A stretch of DNA of 64,000 bases from Nonomuraea antri (GCF_013283785.1 NZ_JABCPZ010000001.1:62001-126000); one strand, 5' to 3'. Positions 25,860 through 35,110 are shown, counted from the stretch's first letter. Numbers and translations are program-made. Notes: a model not told the origin generated them from the sequence alone.

Positions 25860-26656
25860 GTTTCACCGGCGTGAAACTGCCCGAGTTCGACATGCTGATC
25901 TCGAAGCATGCGGCCGCGGCGCAGCGACTCGACGACCTGGCCGCCAGGCTGCACGGCGAGCTGGAACTGGCCGGGCTCGACACGACGCCCGCCGTACGCA
26001 TCCGCAAGCTGGCCAAGGAGGTCAGCGGCGAGGTGTCGGACCTGCGGCGGCGCCAGCAGCTCGTCCGCGACCTGGAGCGCCGCGAGATCATCATGGGCTG
26101 GCCGGGCGGCGGCGGCAGCACGCTGCTGCCCATGCCCGACACGCTCGGCGCCGCCAGGGGCCTGCTCGACGGCACCCTGGCCGCCGACGCGGCCACCGAG
26201 GCCATCGCGGGCACGCCGGGCGCGGCGCACCGGCTGCTGGGCTTCGCCGGCAAGGGCGCCGACCCGGACTTCGCCCAGGTCCTCCTGACCAGGCTGGGCG
26301 CCAAGGGCGTGACGGAACTGCCCGCCGCGCTCTCGCTCCAGCTCGACGGCCGGCAGCAGGACGAGCGGCCGGAGAAGGCGATGCGGATGCTCGCCGCGGT
26401 CCTGGCCCGGGGCACCGACCCGGACAACCGGGCGTTCATGGGCGAATCATTCCTCACCGAGCTGATCAAACAGGCCCGGGCGGAACACCGCGTCCACGAC
26501 GTCACCTACCTCGGCTACCAGGCGCAGGCGCTGATCTGGCAGGCGAGCAACGGCAAGCCGCCGTTCTCCGCGCGTTTCATGCAGGTCGTCGGTCAGGACG
26601 TGATCGACCACCTGCAGAGTGTGTCCCTGCAGGTCAGGGGTATTGAGACGCCATGA
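25856..26656 (+). CDS. Hypothetical protein, coupled to the WXG-like gene
   Basis: 266 residues from ATG 25856 (ATGA overlap with the preceding stop). The N-terminal third is helical (FDMLISKHAAAAQRLDDLAA then VSGEVSDLRRRQQLVRDLER) and could be a coiled coil like those of WXG100-partner proteins. A Gly-rich turn (GWPGGGGSTLLPMP) leads to a second helical half. No catalytic motif, signal peptide or membrane segment is visible. Not recognised as a named family. Confidence 0.75.
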   Translation: MSFTGVKLPEFDMLISKHAAAAQRLDDLAARLHGELELAGLDTTPAVRIRKLAKEVSGEVSDLRRRQQLVRDLERREIIMGWPGGGGSTLLPMPDTLGAARGLLDGTLAADAATEAIAGTPGAAHRLLGFAGKGADPDFAQVLLTRLGAKGVTELPAALSLQLDGRQQDERPEKAMRMLAAVLARGTDPDNRAFMGESFLTELIKQARAEHRVHDVTYLGYQAQALIWQASNGKPPFSARFMQVVGQDVIDHLQSVSLQVRGIETP

Positions 26657-26841
26657 GCAGCACTGATGAGAACGAGCCAGAGGCCAACACCGAGCCGTTG
26701 CTCGACGCGATCGCGGACGACGCCGAGCCCGAGACCCGGGGCGGCCGCTCCGGGACCACCGGGCCCGCCAGGACCGCCGGGCAGGAGGCGCTGGAACAGG
26801 CGCTGTCGCAGTCCGGCAAGAACCTGGACGACCTCACCTGA
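26653..26841 (+). CDS. Small acidic hypothetical protein
   Basis: 62 residues starting inside an ATGA overlap with the gene before. It is strongly acidic at the N-terminus (STDENEPEANTEPLLDAIADD), then has a Gly/Thr/Arg segment and a short helix (GQEALEQALSQSGKNLDDLT). Third member of a three-gene translationally coupled unit. The function is unknown. Confidence 0.65.
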   Translation: MSSTDENEPEANTEPLLDAIADDAEPETRGGRSGTTGPARTAGQEALEQALSQSGKNLDDLT

Positions 26842-26885
26842 GAACTGCGGGCCATAACCGCAGGTCACGGGGGTAAGTGGGCAGC

Positions 26886-27203
26886 ATGAAACTGCAAGAC
26901 ACCGGGCCCGTCGTCGAGGCGCTCAACGATATGGACTTTCCCGCCGACAAGCAGAGCATCGTGGAGCACGCCCGTGCCCACGGCGCCGAGCAGGCGGCCG
27001 AGCGGGCGCTCGCGGCACTGCCGCTGGGTGACTACGCCAACCTGGCGGAGGTGCTGCGCTCCATTCCGGTCGACCCGAACCCCGGCCGCAGCGACAGCGA
27101 CCGGGTACGCCAGCACCGTGAGTCCAGCCACAAGCCGGGCATGTCGGAGAGCGCCCAGTCCGTCGGCAAGCTGCCGCTGGACGAGGAGCTGGAGGGGGGC
27201 TGA
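26886..27203 (+). CDS. DUF2795-domain protein
   Basis: 105 residues from ATG 26886; an in-frame GTG at 26877 is an alternative. The core VVEALNDMDFPADKQSIVEHARAHG followed by ALAALPLGDYANLAEVLRSI fits DUF2795, a small helical domain common in actinomycetes. The C-terminal tail is polar and probably disordered. It follows the 62-residue gene by 44 bases. The function is unknown. Confidence 0.78.
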   Translation: MKLQDTGPVVEALNDMDFPADKQSIVEHARAHGAEQAAERALAALPLGDYANLAEVLRSIPVDPNPGRSDSDRVRQHRESSHKPGMSESAQSVGKLPLDEELEGG

Positions 27204-27272
27204 CCTTCATCACAGTCCTGCGCCGAAGGGCCCGCACGGGAAAGCCCGAACGGAAGGCCCGCGGACCTGGGT

Positions 27273-27980
27273 TCAGGGACGGCCGATTCCCGCGCCCAGG
27301 TCCATGATCAGCCCATCGACCGTCCTGGCCAGGTCCACGTCCTGGGCCGTCACCGCGCCGATCGAGGCCGTCCTGACGATGATCTCCAGGCCGTCGGCGG
27401 TGTCGTGGAGCTGCGGCTGCCGGCCGTAGGTGACCTTGAGCCCGTCGAGCGCCTTGCGCATCGCCCGCAGGTTCTCCGGCGGCAGCGAGATGACCCGGCG
27501 CAGCCCGTCGCGGTTGCCGCTCCACAGCGGCAGCGTGCGCAGCGCGGCGACGATCTCGTCGTCGGTCAGCGGCGCGATGCCGCCGGTCGGCCCGGTGATG
27601 CCGCCGCCGCTCTCCGGTGACTGGAACAGGCCGCGTACCTGCTCCGGGATGTGCAGCCTGGCCACCAGCTCGGGGTCCTGTTCCTTGACCGCGGCCAGCA
27701 CCGCCTGCGCGCGCAGCCTGGCCTCCTCCGGGGGCCGACGGCCGAGCAGCCCGGCCTGGCGGACGATGCCTTCCTCGGTGCCGTCGTTGCCGGGGCGGTC
27801 CATCGGGAAGTCGTCGGTGAGCTCCGGCGGCAGGGCGTCGATGAGTACCCGCCGGTCGTCGTCGTCCAGCGCGCGGGCCAGCGCGGTCAGCGTGGCCTCC
27901 GCGGCCGCCCTGGCGCGGCCGGAGTCGAGGCCCGTCATGCGGCCTATGGATGAGAGCAGCTCTCGGTATTCGACGCTCAT
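27273..27980 (-). CDS. DUF2267 protein fused to a degenerate pterin-carbinolamine-dehydratase-like domain
   Basis: 235 residues. Residues about 5-55 and 70-120 look like the two halves of DUF2267 (RMTGLDSGRARAAAEATLTALARAL; RPPEEARLRAQAVLAAVKE). After a Gly-rich linker (GGGITGPTGG), residues about 135-230 match the PCD/DCoH fold: PLTDDEIVAALRTLPLWSG, then IGAVTAQDVDLARTVDGLI. The catalytic His-His-Pro motif of true dehydratases is replaced by a Arg-Gln-Pro-Gln stretch, and the THDAGG-like turn is altered. It is therefore probably a non-catalytic binding or dimerisation module. Confidence 0.78.
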   Translation of the reverse strand: MSVEYRELLSSIGRMTGLDSGRARAAAEATLTALARALDDDDRRVLIDALPPELTDDFPMDRPGNDGTEEGIVRQAGLLGRRPPEEARLRAQAVLAAVKEQDPELVARLHIPEQVRGLFQSPESGGGITGPTGGIAPLTDDEIVAALRTLPLWSGNRDGLRRVISLPPENLRAMRKALDGLKVTYGRQPQLHDTADGLEIIVRTASIGAVTAQDVDLARTVDGLIMDLGAGIGRP

Positions 27981-28041
27981 GGTTGTCCCCCGGATTCGAC
28001 GTTCACGCTGGTCGTGCCCAGGTCAGAGCGCGTTTACACGA

Positions 28042-30318
28042 TCACGGGGAGCGCAGGCGCCACAGCCTGTCGGGCGTGATGGGGGTCTCGGTGACGAGGT
28101 GGGCGATCTCGGGCAGCGCGGCGGCGACGGCGTTGCCGATCGCCGCGGCCGGGCCGATCGTGCCCGCCTCGCCCACGCCCTTCATCCCGCCGGGCGTGAC
28201 GGGCGAGGGCGTCTCGACGTGCACGACCTCGATGTGCGGCACCTCGCGGGCGGTCGGCGGCAGGTAGTCGGTGATCGGCTGGCCGTCGTCGGTGTAGACG
28301 ATCTCCTCGCTCAGCGCCATGCCGATGCTCTGCGCCACCCCGCCCTGGAGCTGCCCTTCGACGATGGCCGGGTTGACCAGCACGCCGGAGTCGTTGACCA
28401 CCCAGTACCGCTCCACCTCGATCCCGCCGGTCTCCGGATCGACCGCGACGGCCGCGGCGTGCGCGCCGTAGGCGAAGGTGAGGCCCGACGGGTCGTGATT
28501 GACCCGTTCCTCCAGGCCGGGCTCGGTGCCTTCGGGCAGGTCCCAGCCGCGCCAGGCCGCGGTGGCCACCTCGCGCAAAGTCACCGACGAGTGCGGGTCG
28601 CCCTTCACCCACACGGCCGAGTCGACGATCTCCAGGTCGTCGGGTGCGGCCTCCAGCAGGTTCGCGGCGATGGCCAGCAGCTTGGCGCGCATCCTGGCCG
28701 CGGCCCGGGTGAGCGCCCCGCCGGCCAGCGCCAGCGCCCGGCTGGCGATCGACCCGATCGGCGAGTACGGCGTGGTCGCGGTGTCGCCCATCACCACCCT
28801 GACCCGGTCGATCGGCACCCCGACCCGGTCGGCGGCGATCTGGGCCAGCGTGGTCTCGATGCCCTGGCCGATCGGCACGACCCCGGTCGAGACGACCACG
28901 GAGGCGTCGGGGTTCATGCGCAGCACCGCGCTCTCGTACCCGCCGGTCTGCCCGCCGATGGCCTTCAGGATCATGGACGAGCCGAGCCCGGTGGTCTCCA
29001 CGTGGCAGGAGTAGCCGATCCCGCGCAGCCGCCCGTCGCCGCCGGGCGGCGGCGTGACCAGCTCGCGCAGCCTGCGCAGCGCGCCCGGGTAGTCGCCGGA
29101 GTCGTAGTCCTGCATGAAGTGCGTGGTGCACGGCAGCTCGGCGGGCTCGATCATGTTGCGCAGCCGCAGCTCGACCGGGTCGAACCCGAACCTGCGCGCG
29201 GCCTCGTCGATCAGCCGTTCCCTGGTGAAGGCGGCCTCGGGCTGGCCGAACCCGCGGTAGGAGCCGGTCGGCGTGGTGGTCGTGACGGCGGCCCGCACCC
29301 TGGCCCCGGCCGTGTCGAACCGGTAGGGGCCCTGCAGCAGCGTCGCCGTCACCGCGAACGTGGAGCCGCCGGTGTTGGCCGGGTGCGCGCCCAGGTCGCC
29401 GAGGATGTCGGCGTACAGGGCCACGAAGCGGCCGTCGGCGTCGAGCGCGAGCCTGGCCCGGTGCACGGCGGCACGCGCGGGCAGCGTGGCGAACAGCCGG
29501 TCACCCGGCGACTCGGTCCAGCGCACCGGGCGGCCCAGGCGCATCGCGGCCAGGCAGATGAGCAGTTCGTCGGGGTAGATGTGCTCCTTGCCGCCGAACC
29601 CGCCGCCGGCGTCGCCGGTGACGACCCTGATCTGGTCGTGCGCGAGCCCGAACGCCTCCGCCAGGTGCTCGCGGGCGTGGTGCGGCGCCTGCGAGGAAGT
29701 GTGCACGACCAGCTCGTCACCGTCGTACGAGGCGACCACGCCACGCGTCTCCAGCGGGTACGGCGAGACCCTGCCGATGCGGAACGTCAGCTCGACCACG
29801 TGCGCGGCGGCCCGCTCCGCGGCGCCCGGGTCGCCCATCACGTAGTCGGTGACCAGGTTGCTCCCCCAGTCCGGGTGCAGCAGCGGCGCGCCCGGCGCCA
29901 GCGCCCGCTCGACCCCGACCACCGCGGGGAGCTGGTCGAGCTCCAGGTCGATCAGGTCGGCCGCGTCCCTGGCGGCCGCCGCGCTCTCGGCCACGACGAC
30001 CGCGAGCGGCTGGCCGACGTACCTGATCGCCTCTTCGAGCACCGGGTACGACGTCATCCGCTGCCCCGGCGACAGGCTGGTGCACGGCAACCGGAGCCCG
30101 GCGGCGTCGGCCGGTGTGATCACGTCGAGCATGCCGTCGACCGTCCAGGCGGCCTTGGCGTCGCAGCCGAGCAGCCGGCCGTGGGCGATGGGGCTGCGCA
30201 CCACGTGCGCGTGTACCGCGCCTGGCGGTCGCACGCCGCCGACGTAGCGGCCCTTCCCCATCAGGAGTCTGAGGTCTTCCCTGCGTGGCGTCCTGGCCCC
30301 TACGTACGCGTCGCCCAT
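28042..30318 (-). CDS. Xanthine dehydrogenase/aldehyde oxidase-type molybdenum hydroxylase, large subunit
   Basis: 758 residues. N-terminal GARTPRREDLRLLMGKGRYVGGV and HAHVVRSPIAHGRL are typical of the large subunit (CoxL/XdhB family). Mo-cofactor motifs visible are GDAGGGFGGKEHIYPDE, TPTGSYRGFGQPEAAFTRE, and GVVPIGQGIETTLAQIAAD. The active-site glutamate lies in MKGVGEAGTIG near the C-terminus. The CO-dehydrogenase AYRCSFR loop is absent, so this is a hydroxylase of an unknown aldehyde or heterocycle rather than CO dehydrogenase. The FAD and 2Fe-2S subunits that normally accompany it are not adjacent, which is unusual. Confidence 0.9.
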   Translation of the reverse strand: MGDAYVGARTPRREDLRLLMGKGRYVGGVRPPGAVHAHVVRSPIAHGRLLGCDAKAAWTVDGMLDVITPADAAGLRLPCTSLSPGQRMTSYPVLEEAIRYVGQPLAVVVAESAAAARDAADLIDLELDQLPAVVGVERALAPGAPLLHPDWGSNLVTDYVMGDPGAAERAAAHVVELTFRIGRVSPYPLETRGVVASYDGDELVVHTSSQAPHHAREHLAEAFGLAHDQIRVVTGDAGGGFGGKEHIYPDELLICLAAMRLGRPVRWTESPGDRLFATLPARAAVHRARLALDADGRFVALYADILGDLGAHPANTGGSTFAVTATLLQGPYRFDTAGARVRAAVTTTTPTGSYRGFGQPEAAFTRERLIDEAARRFGFDPVELRLRNMIEPAELPCTTHFMQDYDSGDYPGALRRLRELVTPPPGGDGRLRGIGYSCHVETTGLGSSMILKAIGGQTGGYESAVLRMNPDASVVVSTGVVPIGQGIETTLAQIAADRVGVPIDRVRVVMGDTATTPYSPIGSIASRALALAGGALTRAAARMRAKLLAIAANLLEAAPDDLEIVDSAVWVKGDPHSSVTLREVATAAWRGWDLPEGTEPGLEERVNHDPSGLTFAYGAHAAAVAVDPETGGIEVERYWVVNDSGVLVNPAIVEGQLQGGVAQSIGMALSEEIVYTDDGQPITDYLPPTAREVPHIEVVHVETPSPVTPGGMKGVGEAGTIGPAAAIGNAVAAALPEIAHLVTETPITPDRLWRLRSP

Positions 30319-30351
30319 GAGCCCGATTGTGCGCCGCGCCCGGTGAGCGGT

Positions 30352-30957
30352 CTATACGCCGCGCGGCTCCAGCAGGGCGCGGGCGTGCTCGCGGGCCTCG
30401 CGCAGCCAGGTCTCCCGCTGCCCGGCGTCGGAGTCCGTCACGGTGCGGAAGACCACGCGGCGCAGCTCGCCGACTCCGACGTAGGGCAGCACGCAGGCGC
30501 CCCAGACGCGCTGCAGCGGGTCGCCGAACTCGTCGCGCTCGCGGTCCTCGGGCGTGTCGGAGGTGTTGAGCACCAGCGCCCGCCCGGCCTTGAGCAGCCC
30601 GGCCGGCTCGCCCTCGGCGGTGCCCAGCTTGTACGCCACCCCGGGCACGAGCACCCGCTGCACCCATCCGGCCAGCATCGCCGGGGGCATGCCCCACCAG
30701 TTGGGGTGCACGAACACCAGCGCGTCCAGCTCGGCGACCTCGGCCCGGTGCGCCTGGACCAGGTCGTCGGCCGAGGCGGGGACGTCGGCCACGGTCTCGG
30801 TCTCCGCCGCGGACAGCGCCGGGTCGAAGCCTTCGGCGTACAGGTCGTGGGGGCGTACGTCGGCGCCGAGCCCGCGCAGTTCGTCCACGACGGCCGCGAA
30901 CAGGGCCGCGTTGAAGCTGCCGGGGCTGGGGTGTGCCAGGTAGACGCCGATGCGCAT
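30352..30957 (-). CDS. NAD(P)H:quinone oxidoreductase-like flavodoxin (KefF/MdaB-type)
   Basis: 201 residues from ATG 30957; an upstream in-frame start would add 16 residues of no similarity. Flavodoxin-2 fold: GVYLAHPSPGSFNAALFAAV binds the FMN phosphate, and ALVFVHPNWWGMPPAMLAGWVQRVL is the diagnostic FMN/quinone-site block. A soluble FMN enzyme reducing quinones or azo compounds is likely. It is 33 bases upstream of the molybdenum hydroxylase on the same strand, so the two may be cotranscribed. Confidence 0.88.
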   Translation of the reverse strand: MRIGVYLAHPSPGSFNAALFAAVVDELRGLGADVRPHDLYAEGFDPALSAAETETVADVPASADDLVQAHRAEVAELDALVFVHPNWWGMPPAMLAGWVQRVLVPGVAYKLGTAEGEPAGLLKAGRALVLNTSDTPEDRERDEFGDPLQRVWGACVLPYVGVGELRRVVFRTVTDSDAGQRETWLREAREHARALLEPRGV

Positions 30958-31119
30958 GCGGGGTTCCGTTTCCTGAGGATTGTCGCCTTCCGCAGGAAGT
31001 CTCACACAACCTGATCTACCGCTCGGGGAGCAGGTGCCCGGCGACTACTTCCCTGGCAGTAGCCGGTTTTACGCCTGCGTACGGATGAGGACGAACCGGA
31101 CAACCCGTACTGTGCAGGC

Positions 31120-32259
31120 ATGAGGTCTGAGCATGGATGGCGCCCGCTCGCGGTCGACGCCGCCGGCGCCGCGCTGGTGGCCGTCATGTTGCTCGGGAGC
31201 GCGGCGCTCGCCCCGGGCACCGGGCTGCTGGACTACCTCGCGGTGCTGGGCGGCTCGCTCGCGCTGGTCGCCTGGCGGCAGGCGCCGCTGGTGACGCTGG
31301 CGATCTCGACGGTCTGCATGCTCGTCTACTCGGGACACGCGCAGCCAGGGCCGCCGGGGGCCTTCCCGGTGCTGATCGCCGTGTTCGGCGCGGTCTGGGC
31401 CGGGCACCGGGTGGCCGCCGCGGTCGCGAGCACGCTGTTCCTGGGCGGCAGCCTGGCCGCCACGCTGACCGCGGACACCGGGCGTCCGCCGCTGGAGATC
31501 GTCCAGTCCACCACGCTGCTGCTGGGCTGGTTCGTGGCGGCCGGGATCGCGGCCACCGTGTCCAGGCACCGGCAGGCGTACCTGGAGCAGGTCGAGCAGC
31601 GTGCCGCCGAGGCCGAGCGCACCCGAGAGGAGGCCGCGCGGCGCCGGGCGGGCGAGGAGCGGCTGCGCATCGCCAGAGAGCTGCACGACTCGCTCACGCA
31701 CAGCATCTCGATCATCAAGGTGCAGGCCGGGGTGGCCGTGCACCTGGCGCGCAAGCGCGGCGAGGAGGTGCCCGCCGCGCTGCTGGCCATCCAGGAGGCC
31801 AGCGGCGACGCCATCCGCGAGCTGCGCGCCACGCTGGAGGTGCTGCGCGAGGACGCCGAGCCGAACGGCAGCGGCCTCGGCCAGCTCGACGACCTGGTGA
31901 ACCGGGCCCGCTCGACCGGGCTGTCGGCGAGCGTCACGGTCACCGGCACGCCCAGGAGCCTGCCTGCCGAGGTCGACAAGGCCGCCTACCGGATCGTCCA
32001 GGAGTCGCTGACCAACGTCTCCAGGCACGCGGGACCGGCCGCCGCGGCCACCGTCCTGGTCGCCTACGATCATGACGTCCTGGTGGTGCAGGTGGACGAC
32101 GACGGCAAGGCCGACCGGGACCATCCGCCCGTCCCCGGCGTCGGCCTGCTCGGCATGCGCGAGCGGGTGGCCGCCCTGCGCGGCCTGCTGCGCGCCGAGC
32201 CGAGGGCCGAGGGCGGCTTCACGGTACGTGCCGAACTGCCACTGGAGGAATCGACGTGA
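31120..32259 (+). CDS. NarL-group sensor histidine kinase
   Basis: 379 residues. The first 160 residues carry four or more membrane segments with very short loops, suggesting sensing in the membrane. A coiled coil ([23 protein letters not shown]) leads to the HisKA_3 dimerisation site [13 protein letters not shown], with phospho-acceptor H189. The HATPase part shows [15 protein letters not shown] and a G2 box [15 protein letters not shown]. The stop overlaps the GTG of the response-regulator gene, so the pair is coupled. Confidence 0.94.
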   Translation: MRSEHGWRPLAVDAAGAALVAVMLLGSAALAPGTGLLDYLAVLGGSLALVAWRQAPLVTLAISTVCMLVYSGHAQPGPPGAFPVLIAVFGAVWAGHRVAAAVASTLFLGGSLAATLTADTGRPPLEIVQSTTLLLGWFVAAGIAATVSRHRQAYLEQVEQRAAEAERTREEAARRRAGEERLRIARELHDSLTHSISIIKVQAGVAVHLARKRGEEVPAALLAIQEASGDAIRELRATLEVLREDAEPNGSGLGQLDDLVNRARSTGLSASVTVTGTPRSLPAEVDKAAYRIVQESLTNVSRHAGPAAAATVLVAYDHDVLVVQVDDDGKADRDHPPVPGVGLLGMRERVAALRGLLRAEPRAEGGFTVRAELPLEEST

Positions 32260-32918
32260 TCCGCGTGCTGCTCGTGGACGACCAGGCGCTCATCCGCGGC
32301 GGCTTCCGCGCGCTGCTGGAGGCCGAGGACGACATCGAGGTGGTGGCCGAGGCCGCCAACGGCGAGCAGGCGATCGCGCTGGCCCTCGAACACCTGCCGG
32401 ACGTGGCGCTCATCGACGTGCAGATGCCCGTGATGGACGGCATCGAGGCCACCCGCAGGATCGCCGCCGACGAGCGGCTGAAGGACGTGCACGTGGTGAT
32501 CCTGACCAACTACGGCCTGGACGAGTACGTCTTCAACGCGCTGCGTGCCGGGGCCGGCGGCTTCATGGTCAAGGACACCGAGCCGGACGACCTGCTGCAG
32601 GGCGTCCGGGTGGCCGCGCGCGGCGACGCGCTGCTGTCCCCGGCGATCACCCGCAGGCTGATCAGCGAGTACGTGGCCCGCCGCCCCGACCCGGAGCTCG
32701 GCGACCTCGACGCGCTCACCAACCGCGAACGCGAGGTGATGGCGCTGGTGGCGCGCGGACTGACCAACGACGAGATCGCCGCCCACATGGTGATCAGCCC
32801 GACCACCGCCAAGACGCACGTCAGCAGGGCGATGACCAAGTTGCGGGCCCGCGACAGGGCGCAGCTCGTGGTCTTCGCCTACGAGTCCGGCCTGGTCTCG
32901 CCCCGTCCCAGGAGCTGA
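32256..32918 (+). CDS. NarL/FixJ-family response regulator
   Basis: 220 residues from a GTGA overlap with the kinase gene. The receiver domain starts [19 protein letters not shown], with phospho-acceptor D54 in [12 protein letters not shown]. The LuxR-type helix-turn-helix is [28 protein letters not shown]. It partners with the preceding kinase. The nearby LCP gene may or may not be a target. Confidence 0.95.
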   Translation: MIRVLLVDDQALIRGGFRALLEAEDDIEVVAEAANGEQAIALALEHLPDVALIDVQMPVMDGIEATRRIAADERLKDVHVVILTNYGLDEYVFNALRAGAGGFMVKDTEPDDLLQGVRVAARGDALLSPAITRRLISEYVARRPDPELGDLDALTNREREVMALVARGLTNDEIAAHMVISPTTAKTHVSRAMTKLRARDRAQLVVFAYESGLVSPRPRS

Positions 32919-33042
32919 CCGGCCGAACGCCGGGACCGGGGCCACGGCCTGGCGGTAAACTGCCGACGTTCAACGGCCGAGATCTGTACGGCGAGGCTCT
33001 TGGCCAGGGCGGGCGCCCTCGGCCCCCGTCCCCTGGAGTCAC

Positions 33043-34440
33043 GTGAGCAGTGGGCTTGTCGACGCGCCCCAGGTGCAGGGCGCGCCGCCGCCGCGCCGCC
33101 GGCGGCGCTGGCCGCGCGTGCTGATCGCGGTCGTGGTCGCGCTCGTGCTGCTGGTCGCGGGCATCGTGGCGGGCGTCTCTCTGAAGCTGATCGGCAACGT
33201 GAAGCACGAGAACGTCACCCAGGAGGACCTGGGCGCCACCCGGCCGCCCAAGGTGGCCACCACGGCGATGAACGTGCTCATCGTCGGCTCCGACCAGCGC
33301 AACGGCAAGAACGCCAGGTACGGCCGGGTGGCCGGCGAGCGCACCGACACGATCATGCTGGCGCACGTGTCGTCCCAGCGGGACAACGCGATCGTGGTGA
33401 GCTTCCCCCGCGACTCGCTCGTCCAGCTGCCCGCCTGCCGGGCCAAGGGCCACCTGCCCGGCCAGCAGGCGCACCTCGGCATGATCAACGAGTCGTTCAA
33501 CTCCGGCGGCATCGCCTGCACCTGGAAGACCGTCGAGACGCTGACCGGCATCCGCATCGACCACTTCGTGAAGGTCGACTTCACCGGCTTCAAGACGATG
33601 GTCGACGCGGTGGGCGGCGTGGAGGTCTGCCTGCCCGCGCCGGTGAACGACAAGAAGGCGCTGCTGCACCTGCCCGCCGGGCGGCAGACGCTCAACGGCG
33701 AGCAGTCGCTCGGGTACGTACGCGCCCGCTACAGCCTGGGCGACGGCTCCGACATCGGCAGGATCCAGCGGCAGCAGATGTTCATCGCCTCGATGCTGAA
33801 GAAGGTGATGAGCGGCGAGACGCTGACCGATCCGGCCAAGCTGTTCGGCTTCCTCGACGCGGGCACCAGGTCCGTCACCACCGACCCCGGCCTGACCCCC
33901 GGCGTGATGCGGGACCTGGCGCTGAGCCTGAAGGGGCTCAACGCCGGGCAGGTCCGCTTCATCACCACCCCGTGGCACTACTCGCTCACCCAGCCCGGAC
34001 GGGTGGAGTGGGTGCAGCCGCAGGCCAGGAAGCTGTTCCAGGCCGTGGCCCGCGACCAGAACCTGGCGGGCGTCAAGGGCGGCCAGGCCAAGGTCGGGCG
34101 CTCCAAGATCCAGATCGAGCTGCGCAACGGCACCTACCGCAGCGGGCTCGGCACCCAGGTGGCGGCCTTCCTGGAGCAGCGCGGCTACCACATCACCGAG
34201 ATCGGCGACGCGGCGCGCAAGCCGCTGGCCAGGACCACCGTGCTGTACGGGCCGAACGGCGAGACCCGGGTGCCCACCCTGGTCAAGGACCTCAACGCGG
34301 GCACGCCCCGGCTGGTGGCCGGCGCCAGGACGAACCACCTGGTGCTGGTGATCGGCGACGACTGGCAGGGGCTCAAGCCGCAGCGCCCGGACGAGCCGCT
34401 GAACGCCTTCGACGCCACCCACGACACCTGCGCAGGGTGA
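33043..34440 (+). CDS. LytR-CpsA-Psr (LCP) family glycopolymer transferase with LytR_C domain
   Basis: 465 residues. A basic cytosolic tail (PPPRRRRRWPRVLIAVVV) leads to one membrane segment. The LCP domain follows at residues about 75-250: MNVLIVGSDQRNG, ERTDTIMLAHVSSQ, VSFPRDSLVQLP, VDFTGFKTMVDAVGGVEVCLP, and Arg-rich YVRARYSLGDGSDIGRIQRQQ. A LytR_C-type domain occupies residues about 345-440. LCP enzymes attach wall teichoic acid or arabinogalactan-like polymers to peptidoglycan from lipid carriers outside the membrane. GGAG lies just before the GTG start. Confidence 0.94.
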   Translation: MSSGLVDAPQVQGAPPPRRRRRWPRVLIAVVVALVLLVAGIVAGVSLKLIGNVKHENVTQEDLGATRPPKVATTAMNVLIVGSDQRNGKNARYGRVAGERTDTIMLAHVSSQRDNAIVVSFPRDSLVQLPACRAKGHLPGQQAHLGMINESFNSGGIACTWKTVETLTGIRIDHFVKVDFTGFKTMVDAVGGVEVCLPAPVNDKKALLHLPAGRQTLNGEQSLGYVRARYSLGDGSDIGRIQRQQMFIASMLKKVMSGETLTDPAKLFGFLDAGTRSVTTDPGLTPGVMRDLALSLKGLNAGQVRFITTPWHYSLTQPGRVEWVQPQARKLFQAVARDQNLAGVKGGQAKVGRSKIQIELRNGTYRSGLGTQVAAFLEQRGYHITEIGDAARKPLARTTVLYGPNGETRVPTLVKDLNAGTPRLVAGARTNHLVLVIGDDWQGLKPQRPDEPLNAFDATHDTCAG

Positions 34441-34449
34441 GCCGGAGGG

Positions 34450-35055
34450 CTATTCGAGGAACGCACCCAGGGCCGCGAGCGCGTCGACGACCTCGCGGCC
34501 GCTCGGCGTGCTGTCCGGGTCGAGCAGCCACTGCGTGATCAGGCCGTCGGAGATCGCGATGAGCACCGAGACCACCGCCTCGGGCGAGAACGGCGGCTCG
34601 ACGCCCAGCTCGGCGGACACCCGCCTGATCATGTCGACGCCCGCCCGCCTGGCCCGCGCGTACGCGGCGGCGAGCTTCTCGCGCAGCACCGGCTCGCGCA
34701 GCGCGGCCGGGTAGCCCTCGACGCAGACCACCAGCAGCGGCCGCATCTCCTCGAACACGTCGACCAGCTCGGCCATCGCGCGTTCCAGCGTCTGCCTGGG
34801 CGTGCCCAGCTCGGTCTCGAAGATCGCCTTCTCGACCCGCTCGGTCCACGCCTCGAACGTGCCCGCGATGGCCTCGTTCAGCAGCGCGTCTTTACCGCCG
34901 AAGTGGTAGCCGATGGAGGCCAGGTTCGTGCCCGACGCGGCGACCAGGTCGCGCGCGGTCGTGCGGGCGTAGCCCTTCTCCTGCAGGCAGCTCACGGCTC
35001 CCGCGAGCAGTCTCTCCCGGTATCCACCGGCCTCTGTGCGTGCCACGTGATCCAT
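34450..35055 (-). CDS. TetR-family regulator divergent from a cytochrome P450
   Basis: 201 residues. Helix-turn-helix ARTTARDLVAASGTNLASIGYHFGGKDALL at the N-terminus. The C-terminal domain (VFEEMRPLLVVCVEGYPAAL) is of the TetR_C type. The start is 55 bases from the P450 start on the other strand, with a strong 27-base dyad between them. This arrangement usually means direct repression of the divergent enzyme and of itself. Confidence 0.92.
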   Translation of the reverse strand: MDHVARTEAGGYRERLLAGAVSCLQEKGYARTTARDLVAASGTNLASIGYHFGGKDALLNEAIAGTFEAWTERVEKAIFETELGTPRQTLERAMAELVDVFEEMRPLLVVCVEGYPAALREPVLREKLAAAYARARRAGVDMIRRVSAELGVEPPFSPEAVVSVLIAISDGLITQWLLDPDSTPSGREVVDALAALGAFLE

Positions 35056-35065
35056 GCTACAGATG

Positions 35066-35092
35066 TATACGAGCGTCTATGACGTACGTATA
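35066..35092. promoter_or_regulatory. Operator dyad between TetR and P450 genes
   Basis: Left arm TATACGAGCGTC (35066-35077), spacer TAT, right arm GACGTACGTATA (35081-35092). Ten of 12 arm positions are complementary. It covers the divergent promoter gap. Confidence 0.75.
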
Positions 35093-35110
35093 TCTACGGA
35101 GGTGTGACAC

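Noticed and set aside
28042-30318. Carbon-monoxide dehydrogenase large subunit (CoxL form I)
   Set aside because: The diagnostic AYRCSFR loop is absent; the corresponding segment reads GSYRGFGQPEAAF, so a general molybdenum hydroxylase is the safer call.
27430-31014. 1194-residue plus-strand frame opposite the molybdenum hydroxylase
   Set aside because: No family motif and biased composition; the minus-strand gene has all large-subunit motifs.
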